From Dipteronia dyeriana (Eukaryota > Streptophyta > Magnoliopsida > Sapindales > Sapindaceae), in contig CM065299.1 of NCBI GenBank assembly GCA_032871835.1, forward strand, positions 40,994,706 through 41,058,705: a stretch of DNA of 64,000 nt. The letters run 5' to 3'. This document shows positions 32,131-43,692 of the stretch, piece by piece (within the stretch, counting starts at the first letter, position 1; every line of letters begins with the position of its first letter). Under the pieces are notes generated by a model. It did not search any database. It saw nothing but the letters and a program-made list of their open reading frames with translations, and was not told where the DNA came from. Both the position numbers and the translations under genes were made by a program.

Positions 32131-34014
32131 AGTACAAAGAAAGCTAATCTTGTTCAACTTGACAAAGCTTATGTTGAAAATGTTAAGGAAGAGTGTATTA
32201 ACGATATTCTTGTTAACCAAGTCATTGAAGGACTTTACTCTAGATTTAACATTGTAGTAAAGGATGATATTGGAAATGTTTGTGTAGGTACACCCAAGAA
32301 CAAGTGGTTCAAGGGTGAGTGCTCATATCACTAATGTAAGAAGCACATGTGAGGTAGCTTTGAGGCAATATATCAATTGTGTTGATAATTCTTGCTTGCT
32401 AGCTTTGAATACTCCATGTATTGATATGAACTTGGGTACCTCACATCATGTTTGTTATGATGGTCGAAATTTATTGGTTAACTTTTGAGAAGTTCTTTTC
32501 ATACATGTGTTGATTGAGTTGAGATATTATGCTTTTTATACTCTTGTTGTGAAACATCGTCAACTTGGTGTCATGAGGACATTCAAGGCAAGAGTGCTCA
32601 TAAAAATGGTGGAAGTATGATATTTGGTGAATATAATGTGCAAAAGGTATCTCTATACTCTAATGCAAGTTCTCTTAGATATTCATCTTTTGACTCAATT
32701 TTTGATATACATCTCATAGCATGTCATAATAGAGATATTTGTATAGCATACATATGATTCTCATTGACATTTGCTATTTTAGGATCTAATAGTGATATTG
32801 TTCACATTGATCTTAACTTTGATGATTGTTTGTGTATAGTATATTAAGTGGCATTATTTTTGAAAATATGATATTCATATTCTTTGAAAGCTACGCATTA
32901 GAGAAGTAATGATCTTGAATAAGTCTCTAATTATTTCTTTTAGATCATGTGCTTATGAGTCATAAAATCTTGATTTTCTAAGATTGAACTTTGCTTCTCT
33001 TATATGTTTTGCTAGTAGGTTGAGTTTACTAATATGTAAACTTTGGATACACCTTGAAGTTTTTGTGCTTAAGTACATTTAAAATGACCTATAGTTAGTA
33101 TCCATTTGCTTCGGCAAATACATAGAACTCAATGAGAACCTTTATGGAAAGGGCTACACACATTGGTTGTGAAAGCTACCCAATGTTGGAAAGAGCTACA
33201 CCATTGTGATGAGTGACAACCACCATGAAGTGATTTTTTTTATGTTTGGAAAAATCAAAGAAGTGTTGAAATGGAATCATGAAAAGAAAATTCTTTGATT
33301 CAAAGCATAAAAAGAAAAGAAGGAAAGCTTAAAAATGAGTATAGTTGAAAAATTAAATGAGCTCGGATTGAAAAACAGAAATGGGATGGCGAGCCACATG
33401 CACACACACACACTCATATGTTGAAATCTATTCTCTTAAAAACAAAAATTCAGGATGATAATCGGTTTGACTTTTTATGGAAAAAGCTTAAGATGAATAG
33501 ATGTTGGAAATTGTTTGCATGTTGATTATCAAACTACTTCTTGATATATATTTGAAGCATATCTCTCTCTCACACACACACACACTTTGTTTATGAGTAT
33601 ATTGATATTTTAGCAATTGTTGAAGAATTACGAGAGAACTTGAAAATCTTTGTGTATCTCTCTTAGCATATGAAGCTTATTTTGTTCAGATTTCTTCAAA
33701 TTGCTTGAATGCGTGATTGTGTGAATATCTTTGTGAACTTTATGCTATCATTGATTTTAGTTATGGCATTAATCAAGGGGGAGCATTGTATGCTAGACAT
33801 TGTTCTCTTTTATGATATGTTCACCTGCTTCATTTTGTTACATGTTGGCATATCTGACTTAATGATACTTGTAAGATAATACTCATTATCTTTGTCTTGC
33901 ATGATGATTCATTCTTAAGTCATATGTCTTTATTTTTTTAATTTGTGACTAATGTGTTTGTTTTGTTTTCACTCACTTTGGTTGTATGTATATAGCATCT
34001 TATAACACAAGAAA
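32131..34014 (+). other. pol-less spacer of element D
   Basis: From 32131 to about 32316 a gag-protease linker can be followed (VGTPKNKWFKG), but the protease active site that should come next is absent. The remaining 1.7 kb has no recognisable integrase, RT or RNase H in any frame. It contains CA microsatellites (about 33400 and 33575) and a GGGGGA tract at 33778 followed by TGTATGCTAGACATTG. That last stretch resembles the LTR start inferred for element B. Confidence 0.6.
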
Positions 34015-35075
34015 ATGGGAAGAACTAAGATTACCAGAAGTGGAAATCAATTGAATCCCGTTGTGAAAGCCAAGTCTACCTTAAAAGGATCTGAAGCTTC
34101 AAGGACAAAAGATTTAGGGATCTTTAGAACAAAAAAGATATTTTAAGAGAGAGGCATTGACTTTGGTAAGTGTAAAGATTCTTATGTTCTTAAGTGCTTA
34201 AAGGATAGAAAATGGGAATCTTAGGTAAGCATGTTAGGAGTTGTAAATGATACTCTTGTTAGAGAGTTTTATAATGAATATAAGGAAAGTGCCACATTGT
34301 TAGATGCTTTGATGGAAGTAAGGGGTATTGCATTTAGAGTTAACCCGGAGAACATTAACAGGTTTCTTGGGTTATCTAATGATATAGATTCTAATTTTCT
34401 AGATGTGGATATTATTGAGAATCTAAATATCATGGGTAGAACTCTTTGTGACAATACTTCCTTTGAGTGGAAAAATAGGGCATACATTAGTCAACATGAG
34501 TTAACTAAGGATAGTGCATTTTGGCATCTATTCATTTTCACTAACATTATTGGATCTTCGAATTCAACCGAGTTGAATAAGGACAAGATCAAAATAGTGT
34601 ATGCCTCGGTAACTAATCAACCGATAAACCTTGAAGATCTTCTCATGTAGTACATTGATAGTGCGGCTTTCTCTACTAGAGGTGATAAAAACTTGCATTA
34701 CCGGGGTTTTTTACTTCATTGTGTTTAGCTCATGTGATTAAGAGTAGAGAAGATGATGTGTTAGTTCAACCCTTAGAGAAAAATTGTGATAAGCGTGTGT
34801 CTTACATGTCTTATAAGAATAAGGGTAAGACTTGTGATACTTTTAGACTATTTAGTAGTTCTCAAGTTGATAGTCATATGATTAGCACAAGTATTCTTCT
34901 GGATTGAGCTATACAATTGAAGGAGAAGGTTGATGAACTTAGTGCAAAAGTTGTTCAACAAGATGCTAGGATTAAAGAGTTGGAGGAGTACATTGCTTCA
35001 AGATCAAGACCACCTCTCAAGCATTATGTTAGATTGACTACTCGCATAAATTTATTTGGTGGAACAAGTTGCTAG
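34015..35075 (+). pseudogene. extra (env-position) ORF, putative plant transposon protein
   Basis: The ATG at 34015 opens MGRTKITRSGNQLNPV. The best open stretch (34231-34650) reads DTLVREFYNEYKESATLLDA, then VRGIAFRVNPENINRFLGL. This resembles the 'putative plant transposon protein' domain (Pfam Transposase_32 type, from memory) found as an additional ORF in some plant LTR elements. The C-terminus (about 34915-35075) is a coiled coil (VDELSAKVVQQDARIKELEE) and ends in RINLFGGTSC before a stop. In-frame stops at about 34144, 34223, 34648 and 34727 disable it. No signal peptide or clear membrane segment is visible. The function of this protein class is unknown. Confidence 0.6.
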
Positions 35076-35526
35076 TATTTGAGCTTTGAGGTACATTTAT
35101 TAACCTTTTGGTGCCATTTTATGTCAAAAAGGGGGAGAAAGAGTATATGCTAGTTGCTTAGTTTCTTTCTATGTTGTTTTTGTGAACATTTGAACTTAAT
35201 GGTATGTAATAATTAGTCTTGAGATTTGGTTAAGAATATTTTATGATTTGGCATGTATTGAGGGGGAGATACATGTATTTGTGAACTTTAATTGTATATT
35301 CTTATCCATATTATATGTTGCCATTTGTTGTTTTTCTCTTGTATATGCATTGTGCTTTGAGATGATTTGTAAGTTGCCTCAAGAGAAGATCAAGGTGAAG
35401 TTTAAGAGTTGATGAAGATTAGTTCTAGGAATCTTACTAATTGTAATATGAGGGAGTGATTTTGTGTCCTATCTTCATTTTTATATTTGTAGTAAATGTA
35501 TAGGTTTTTTTAGATGGAATTTTGCC

Positions 35527-35538
35527 AAAGGGGGAGAT
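35527..35538 (+). other. polypurine tract of element D
   Basis: AAAGGGGGAGAT lies directly before the TG of the LTR. Three other GGGGGA tracts lie upstream at about 33778, 35130 and 35262, so this element has a repeated polypurine-tract pattern. Confidence 0.85.
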
Positions 35539-37153
35539 TGTTAGGTTTTAGATTATGTTGCCATTAATTCCATATCAAAATAATGATTACTTGTAATGAT
35601 TTAGTTGTTTAGGTTCATGATGATTCAAGCTTCAAAGAAGAAATAACAACTAGTCAAAGCAAGTTCAAAGTCTTCAAAGAGAAAGGATGTTATATGGTTC
35701 TACAAAGGTATATTATGACCTTATCTTTCTCTTACAAGGCTAAGGCACACACACACAATTCATACATTTGTGTCCCTAGCATTTTAAGAGTTAAATGGTA
35801 TCAAGATTTTTTGTTATGATTTGATCTTCACTCATGTGTTCATCATTTGTAAGTGAATAATCTTATTTCCATTTTTTGTTTTATGATCAACTTGATGATT
35901 CTTCTTATTTGATTAAAGAAAAAAGTTTACAATGATTTCGATTCAACTTTTGGACTTGTTTGATTGATTTTTGAAATTAGCTCTTGTGATTTTTGATTGA
36001 ACGTCTTTTAGCTAATTTTGAAGAACATGAACTTGGATCTAGAATATCTTTGTGATTTTATCTTGATTGTTGATTTCTAGGTTTTAGTCACATGTTCTAG
36101 AACTAGGACTTTTTATTTTGATTTCTATCATCTAAATCTAGTTCTTGCTTTGTTTAATGTGTTGAGGATTTCATGTGTTAACTTGTTCACTGGATTTCAA
36201 AGCTAGTTTTGTGATTTCTACTGAAAACTTGTTACTCTAGCTTTGATCGACATGTTTAGATTTCTAGATATTTTTTATGAACGATTTTGAATGACTAATC
36301 TAGATCTCTAATCACATGTTCATAAAAATTAGTTACATTTTCTTGTGAGCTTGATTTGTGCAAATCTAATTCTTCATAGAGTGTGTTTGATCTACTTGTT
36401 CTATTAGTTTATGATTGCATGTGTGCACTTCACTTAGATCATTACCTTGCAAAAGGGTGAAGTCTCTTATTGATGTGAGTGAAGCTTTGATTTGAGCAAG
36501 AAGTCGTAGCTAGAAAAGTGTTCCGAATAGCCAAGAAAGGAGACTTAGTTAGGGTCGGGAGATCCAGATAACTAAGTAAGAAGTCTTGACTAGAGTCGGG
36601 AGGACTCGAATAGTTAAGCAAGAAACCTTGTCTAAGATCGAGAGGATCCGGATAGACAAGTATAGAATCTTCCTAGAGACGTGAGCGTCTTGTATAGAAA
36701 GTTGTTTCCTAGAGGTGTGATAGTCACATCTTAGATAGGAAGTATGCAAAGTGGCTCACTAGGTCCGAGGGTAGAATAGGAGTTGATAACTTGAAGAGTG
36801 TATCATGTGTTGATTGTTTTTTGAGTGTGTTTCTCTTATTTGTCATAGTGAATTGCAGTTTGCTGGTGGTTGTTGATTCAACCAATAGATGTTTCCACTT
36901 TTGAGGTTTTATGAAATAAAAATCTCTTGTGTTGATTTCCACATTTTAGTTTCTTTACTTACATTAACTTGTATTGTTTTAACACTTTCATGATATAATT
37001 CATATTAACTTGATAAAGCAATTCACTTGTTATAATCTCTAAGTGTTTATAAATTGGATGTGTGAAAAAAAGTGTGAGAATTTGGACATACACCTATTCA
37101 ACACCCTCCCTCTCTAGGTATAGTTTACACTATAAGTGGTTAAGGGAATTTCA
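35539..37153 (+). repeat. 3' LTR of element D
   Basis: 1615 bases from TGTTAGGTTTTAGATTATG to TAAGGGAATTTCA. It shares its ends and much internal sequence with the solo LTRs at 27201 and 53346. It is 650-990 bases shorter because the U3 part with the GC-rich block and TATA box is missing near 35800. The conserved CTAGAGAGGGAGGGTGTTGAATAGG-like box lies, reversed, at about 37093-37120. Confidence 0.88.
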
Positions 37154-37217
37154 TGTACGGCAACTTGAATGCTATTTTGATATTGGAAAGGGATGATATG
37201 TCGTCTCTAATGATAGT
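37154..37217. other. short unassigned spacer
   Basis: 64 bases between the LTR of element D and the LTR end of element III. One + frame is open (NLNAILILERDDMSSLMI) but too short to interpret. It may be the original target sequence shared by both elements. Confidence 0.3.
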
Positions 37218-39532
37218 TGTAGGGAAAAATCAAATCAAAAGCGGCGGAAGAGGAAAAAGGGGATTGAGTATATTTTAAAATTTTATCTTGAAAAGAAAGA
37301 ACATTAACCCTTGATTAATTAACGTATATTAAAAGTATCTTACCTTTTTCTCGTGATGATTGAAGTTGTACCAAATTAAATCCGCAAGATCTTCCAATCC
37401 AATCATGAACGTGAATCACCTAGGAGTGTGGGCTCCCTTTCTTTGAATTGTATACCTGAGGATGGAAACAAACAAAATCTTTTTCTTTTGTTAGTCACAA
37501 TAATCCTCCAAGAGAAAACCCAAGAACATTTGGTCACTTGTGAATTATCAATCTATTTGATTAAAATTCGCGTGAACCCGATTCGATTTTTGTACACAAA
37601 ACCCTTTTGATGTAAAGGATACTAGTGCACGATTGAAAACAAAAACGTTCCCCTTTCTCTTTTGCTTGGTCGAATTCTACACTATATCTATGAGTTAGCC
37701 GAATTTTATCTAGAGCAAAAACAAAATTTTTCTCTCTCAAAATTCTATGTTGGCCGAAATTTCTCTTAGAAATACTAGATTGGCCGAAATCTCTCATCCT
37801 TAGATTAGGGGTTGGCCAAAATTTACATGCCATGTATATAGGAGACCAAATCCTCTCCTAAAGAGGATTTACTTAGTGGGCAAGAATCCGCTCACTAGGA
37901 GGATTTACTTGGTGGCCAAGAATCCTTACTCAAATAAAATTTCTTTTCCACACTAAGACTCATAATCCAACTCTATAGTGTATTTATGCACTAACAAATT
38001 ATTGAATATAAATTAAATTGTGACTATATCAAAACTTTCTAATTTGACCAATTGTCAGAGTTTTGATAGAAATCAAATACTTCATAATTTGACTAGATAA
38101 ATAATTTCCTTTCATTTATCTATTTGTCTAATATAGTATTTGATATTTATCATACTACCAACAATAGTATGACACTAGGACACCTTTGCCTACTTGGAAA
38201 AGGATTTTGACTTTTAGTTAAAAAATGAATTAATTAATTAACAAATTAATTAATTTCAGTTTAATTAAATAATAAAATAAAAACAATATAACAGGCTACT
38301 ATATTTAGCTTTGCAGCCCAAGTCCATACATGGGCATATATATTGTTTTTTCTTAATTTTATTAAATCATTAAACCTCAAGAAAAGGTCCACATGTGAAC
38401 TAGACCTATTCCTACTAAAAAAAAAAGTCCACATGCCTTAATACAATTCTAGATGGACTCATAAATTGGTTCAGTAGAATATGTCAAGTGATCCATGCAA
38501 GCTCATGTGAATTGGGGATCATGACGGACTATCTAAATTTAAGTTCCAATAGACATAACCTAATCACAATCAACAAATGATTTACTTAGGTATGATCTAT
38601 TAATTTTAGTTCATTCCACTAAAGAACTAAAATTGAACTCTTAAATAAAGATATAATAAGTTAATATTCCTCATTTATACCCTAGAAAATCTTAATGGAG
38701 ATAGTGTATCCTCATGAAGAATACCAATAATCGCCAAGAGCTCAAAGACTGCCTATAGCTCTCCTAGTTAACATATTCACACATATGACCACATTTTGAA
38801 CTTGGATATTTTGACTTGCCTCAATAGACACTATTGAAAACTTAACGTTAAGATTTAATATCCAATTCCTTAAAACATCCATACGATGATATTCTACTCC
38901 CGTTAAATAAATGGAGCCATGAAGTCGATATCTATAAATGAAGTCCTCTATCGATTAACAAATAAATACCACTAAACTATCAATGATAGACTATGCTATA
39001 TAATCATACTCATTGACAGCTCAAATGATAACACTTCCAACCATAAGTCCATCATTTATCTTCTGATTGAGATAGACTCTCCGATTGTCTTCAAGTGAAA
39101 ACTTTTATCCATTGACAGTTCTAAATAAAGTATTTCACTATGATCCTATTTAATGCACTTATTGTACTAGATTCTTCTGCCTAAAGACACCACACTTTGA
39201 TGATTTTAGACTTATCATAACACATTTGATCCCACTCAAATGCTAGCAGAAGAATCTACAAATTTAACTAGGTAAAGACGCTCAACCTTTATCTTATGTT
39301 GTGAATATTGTTCAAGACTAGCTAAAAAATTGTGTCTACCTCATACTTGTCTAGATGTACGAACGATTCTTCTTTTCTTATAGTCTTTTGACCTTATGAT
39401 TATTTACTTTTGACAATTATGATAATTAAACTCTAAATGCTATAAGATTTGTTAAACAAGAAATCAATTTATTAATATGAAAAAATTGTCAAATATATTA
39501 TTACACTCTTGCTGTTGATCATAATCCTAACA
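37218..39532 (-). repeat. 3' LTR of element III
   Basis: 2315 bases. On the - strand it starts TGTTAGGATTATG and ends TTTTTCCCTACA. Open frames inside it are not genes. The tandem ACCAAGTAAATCCTCCT units lie at about 37850-37925. Confidence 0.9.
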
Positions 39533-39546
39533 ATCTCCTACTTGCT

Positions 39547-42500
39547 CTATAACAAATGTGTCATATCTCTTATCCCAATAATCTATAGCTGCCCATCAAA
39601 ACTCTTTTTTGTGGAAGAGTCTTTATGAACGAATCTACTAGATTTTCTGCTGACTCGATCTTAGTTATCGTCATGTCTCCCCTATGCACAATTTCCCTCA
39701 GAAGATGATACTTTCTTTCAATGTGTTTCCCTCTCTTGTGACTTCTTGGTTCTCTTTAATTAGCCATTGCTCCACTATTGTCACAATAGATAGTGATCTG
39801 CTTATTCGTACCAGGAACCACTTCCAAGTCAATCAAGAATTGGTGGAGCCGGATAGCATATTTATCAGCTTTTCAAGCGGCAACATACTCAACTTCCATG
39901 GTGGAATCAGCAACACAAGATTGCTTGATACTCCTCTATACGGTTGCCCCTTCTCCAAGAGTAAACATTGATCCTGATGTTGATCTTTTGGAGTCAGAAT
40001 CCGATTTGAAATAAGAATCTATATACCTAATGGGAAATAAATTCTCTCTAAAGTACACAAGCATATAATCTCTCGTTCTTCAAAAATATGCTTGACTGTT
40101 GTCCAATGATCAGGTGTAGGTTTCGATTGAAACCTGCTTAAAATGCCAACAACAAAACAAATATCTGGTCTAGTATAGAGCATTGCATACATGAAACATC
40201 CAACTGTCGAGGTATATGGAACGCTACGCATGAATTGCTCTTCATGCTCATTCTTAGGAGCTTGTTCCTCAGAAAGTTTTGTTTCATGTGTAAAGGGTAA
40301 CATACCTTTCTTGGAAACTAGCATGGACAATCTAGACAAGATTTTATCTACGTATGAGGCTTGGGATAATGCAATCGTTGTATTATATTAGTCTCTCAAG
40401 AGTTGGATACCAAGAGTATAACTTGCTTCTCCTAAGTCCTTCATATCAAATTGTTTTACTAACCATACTTTTACTGATGTTAATACACCTACATCATTTT
40501 CGATGAGTAATATATCAACAACGTAAAGAACTAGGAAAACCAACTTGTTGTCTTTGATCCTTTCGTATACACAAGGTTTGTCAAGGTTTTAAATAAATCC
40601 AAAACCATTTATAGCTTGATCGAACCTTATGTTCTAGGATCTGGATGTTTACTTCAATCTATATATAGACATGACCACGGTTCGGTTCGAACCGTGGAAC
40701 CGAACAATAACCGTGTGAAATGAACAGTAACCGTAACAAGAACCGTGGAACTGGTTCTGAAATCTTGGAACCGGTTCCGAAACTGTAACCGAAACTGTGG
40801 GGGAGGCGGTTCGGTTCCGGTTCCTCCTTTGAAAAAATCGCCAAGGAATCGGCGGTTCAGTTCTGTTTTGGTTTCTGCTTCGGTTTCGGTTCTGGTTCAG
40901 AACCGCCGGTGCCAGCAAATATTTTTATTTTTATTTTTATTTTTATATTTTCTTATGGTAAATTGTAAAAAAAAAAATGGAACCGAACCGGCGGAACCAG
41001 AGGAACAGGAACCGATGGTCGACGGTTTCTATTCTGGTTCCAGTTCCAGCTTCTTTTGAAACCGAAACCAGAACTGGTTGGAACCGTGGGCATGCCTATC
41101 CATATATGGATCTTTGTAACTTGTATACCATTTCTTCTTGGCCCTTTTCAATGAATTCTTTTGGTTGCATCGTATAGATGCTTTCGTCAAGACTTCCATT
41201 AAGGAAAGCTGTCTTGACATCCATTTGCCAAACCTCTAGGTCTAGATATGCCGCAACGGATAAGAGCATTCTAATGGAATTTAGCAAGGCCATAGGAGAG
41301 AAGGTTTCCTCATAATCGATACCTTCTTTATATGTGTAACCTTTAGCTACCATTCTAGCTTTAAAGGTTTCCACCTTTCCATCCATTCCTGTCTTCCTCT
41401 TGTATACCCAATTGCACCAAATGGGTTTTATCCCTTTAGGCAAGTCCAAAAGAGACTAGACTTTATTTTTGAACATAGATTCAATTTTGAATTGCATTGC
41501 CTTTTGCCAATGGCGACAATCAACATCTTCTATGGTTTTCTTGTACGTGTAGGGATCATCGTCATCCGAAAGATTCTCTACTGATTCTCCTAGACCAATG
41601 TATCCCTCGGGTTGTCTACTAACCCTCCCACTATGATAAGGAATGGTAGGTTGTTGATCTTGTGTTGTTACGGAACTTACAATTGAGCTAGGTTGTGAAA
41701 CCTCTTGTGGAGTTGTATCTCCTGAAAGCTCATTCAGGACAATTCTACTTTCACTCACAAAATTATACATATAGTCCTTTTCCAAGAATTTAGCATTTAT
41801 CGAAACAAATAATTTAAGATCTGAATGAATATAGAAATAATATCCTTTGGTTCCTTTTGGATACCCTACAAATTTGCATGTTTTTTAATAGGACTCCTTA
41901 TTTTCTGTCTTTCCTTTTAACACGTGCGCAGGACATCCAAATATCCTTAACTATTGTAAACTAGGTTTTTGCCCAGCCCACAACTCATGCAATGTTTTAG
42001 GAACCAACGTAGATGGTACATCGTTTAGAATGTATATAGCGGTATGTAAAGCATATCCAAAAAAAGGAATTAGAAAGCGTTGAATAACCCAACGTAGACC
42101 TAACCATGTGCAAAAGAGTTCTATTTCTCTCTTTTACCACCTTATTTTGTTGAGGTGTGCCTGGTATAGAAAACTGAGAAATTATCCCATTATCAATAAG
42201 ATATTGTTGAAACTCACCAGATAGATATTCTCCACCACGATCAAACATCATAATTTTCATGTGAATCTCAGGCTAATTTTCAACTTTAACTTTAAATGCT
42301 TTGAACATGTCTAAAGCATCCAACTTATGTATCATGAGATACACATAGCCAAATCTCGAGTAATCATCTGTGAAAGTGATGAAGTACTCATACCCACATT
42401 TAGCTTGAATGCTCATATGACCACACATATCGGTGTGTATCAATCCTAAACATTCAGTGGCTCATGTCCCTTTTGTCGTGAATGACCTTTTGATCATCAT

Positions 42501-42990
42501 ACCTTCCAAACAAGATTCACAAGTTGGTAGATCATCAACCTTTAAGTCACTTAAAGGTCCATCACTGACCAATATTTTGATCCTATCAAGGTTAATATGA
42601 CGTAGGCACAAATGCCATAGGTATGTTTCATATTTTGATAATTTTACTATTTTATGATTACGTTGCACTGATTATGTGTCTAACAAGTGAGAGAAATTGC
42701 TATGCAAAAAGAATAAACCGTTTTCCAATGTACCTTTGCAAACAAAATTGTTATTCCTGCTAATAATAAAAGCTTTATTAAAAGTAACGGAATATCCAAA
42801 TTTATTTAAACATGAAACTAAAATTAAATTCCTCTTGAATTGAGGTACATAATAAACGTCTATTAAATCTAAATGCCTATAAGAATCTAAACTATTTCTA
42901 ATATCTCCCATTGCACTATTAGACACCAACGCTCTGTTGCCTAAATATAAGTTGAATTCAATCTCATTCAATCTCTTCCTTTCCCGGAAC
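39547..42990 (-). pseudogene. copia pol of element III, degenerate
   Basis: Read from the right. The pre-integrase flank NEIEFNLYLGNRALVSNS (about 42920-42975) appears without any protease active site. Next come HLCLRHINLDRI and CESC (42510-42620), then integrase FDRGGEYLSGEF and PGTPQQNK (42130-42250). RT follows in an open stretch (41449-41096: KTGMDGKVETFKARMVAKGY up to RSIYG). The MITE at 40666-41098 cuts RT. The catalytic box at 40514-40525 reads YVVD instead of YVDD, losing an essential aspartate. RNase H ends at the stop 39547-39549. Many stops and shifts are present. It is dead. Confidence 0.9.
40666..41098. mobile_element. hAT-like MITE in element III reverse transcriptase
   Basis: 433 bases with terminal inverted repeats: TAGACATGACCACGGTTC at the left end and, in reverse complement, TAGGCATGCCCACGGTTC at the right. 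The flanks are TCTATATA (40658-40665) and TCCATATA (41099-41106), an 8-base target duplication with one mismatch, as expected for the hAT superfamily. The interior is full of GGTTC/GAACC motifs and could fold on itself. It encodes no protein. The RT reading frame is continuous on either side of it when compared with elements II and IV. Confidence 0.85.
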
Positions 42991-42999
42991 CACCCATTC

Positions 43000-43690
43000 T
43001 AGTTAGGCCCAAGTTGCTTTTTCTTCAGTTTTTTCTTGACATTCTTACGGGTGTTAACAATAGCAACTTTACTAACCTTTTGAATCTCTTAACCCTTACC
43101 TTTCATAAGGATTTTCACGATGCTTTGAACATCTTACATCAGGCTCTGCAAGGTTTATTTCTTATTGTTCACAGTGTAGTCCAGCTTGAACGGATCAAAG
43201 GAATCCGACAGTGAGTTGACAATCATGTCAATTTACGACTCAACATTTATCTCAGCACAATTGAGTTCAACAATGTTGAGATGAGATATGACTTTCATCA
43301 TATGATCTTTCACATTATGTTCAGGTTTCATCCTAAGATTCATGAAAACAGTCTCTACCTCTCTCTTAGTCATCCTGGACTTCATTGCAAACATCTCTTC
43401 CGTAGACACCATTATATCTGCAGCAGTCTCTATTCCTTCTTGTTGCTGTTGTAAAACATCAGAGATGACGGCCATAATGTAACATTTGACCATCTCATCT
43501 GAAGTCTTCCACTGCTGATACTAATCTCTTTACTCCTCAGTAGATTCATTAGTAGGAGTTAGTGGTTTTGGAGTAGACATAACGAACTTATGTTTTTCAG
43601 CTTGCAACAACAACCCAATTTTTCCTTTTCCATGTGATATAATTATCATCAGTTAAAGTATTATCGTTTAGGATGTTGATTAGGGATGGG
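43000..43690 (-). pseudogene. copia gag of element III, degenerate
   Basis: On the - strand the SLINILNDNTLTDDNYIT-like start lies at about 43640-43690, but the start codon position reads ATT rather than ATG. The UBN2 core follows (VKCYIMAVISDVLQQQQ near 43445-43493, NVKDHMMKVISHLNIVEL near 43255-43320). The region that should hold the zinc knuckle (about 42990-43020) is deleted entirely, together with the protease site. Confidence 0.8.
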
Positions 43691-43692
43691 AT

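Larger units (their letters stand above)
30401..37153 (+). mobile_element. SIRE-like derivative D: gag, extra ORF and 3' LTR, no pol
   Basis: A 5'-truncated + strand element. It has gag with both zinc motifs (30413-32130), 1.9 kb with no Pol domain, an extra ORF (34015-35075) where SIRE/Maximus-like elements carry a third gene, a GGGGGA polypurine tract and a 3' LTR of 1615 bases. Protease, integrase, RT and RNase H are all absent although both flanks are present. It would have needed a helper element. Confidence 0.75.

Noticed and set aside
34015..35075. Classing the extra ORF as a true envelope gene
   Set aside because: Only its position suggests env. No signal peptide, membrane helix or cleavage site was seen.
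40649..41059. Arg/Asn/Glu-rich and Val/Ser-rich open frames of 61-104 codons
   Set aside because: They arise from the GGTTC/GAACC word repeats of the MITE on both strands.
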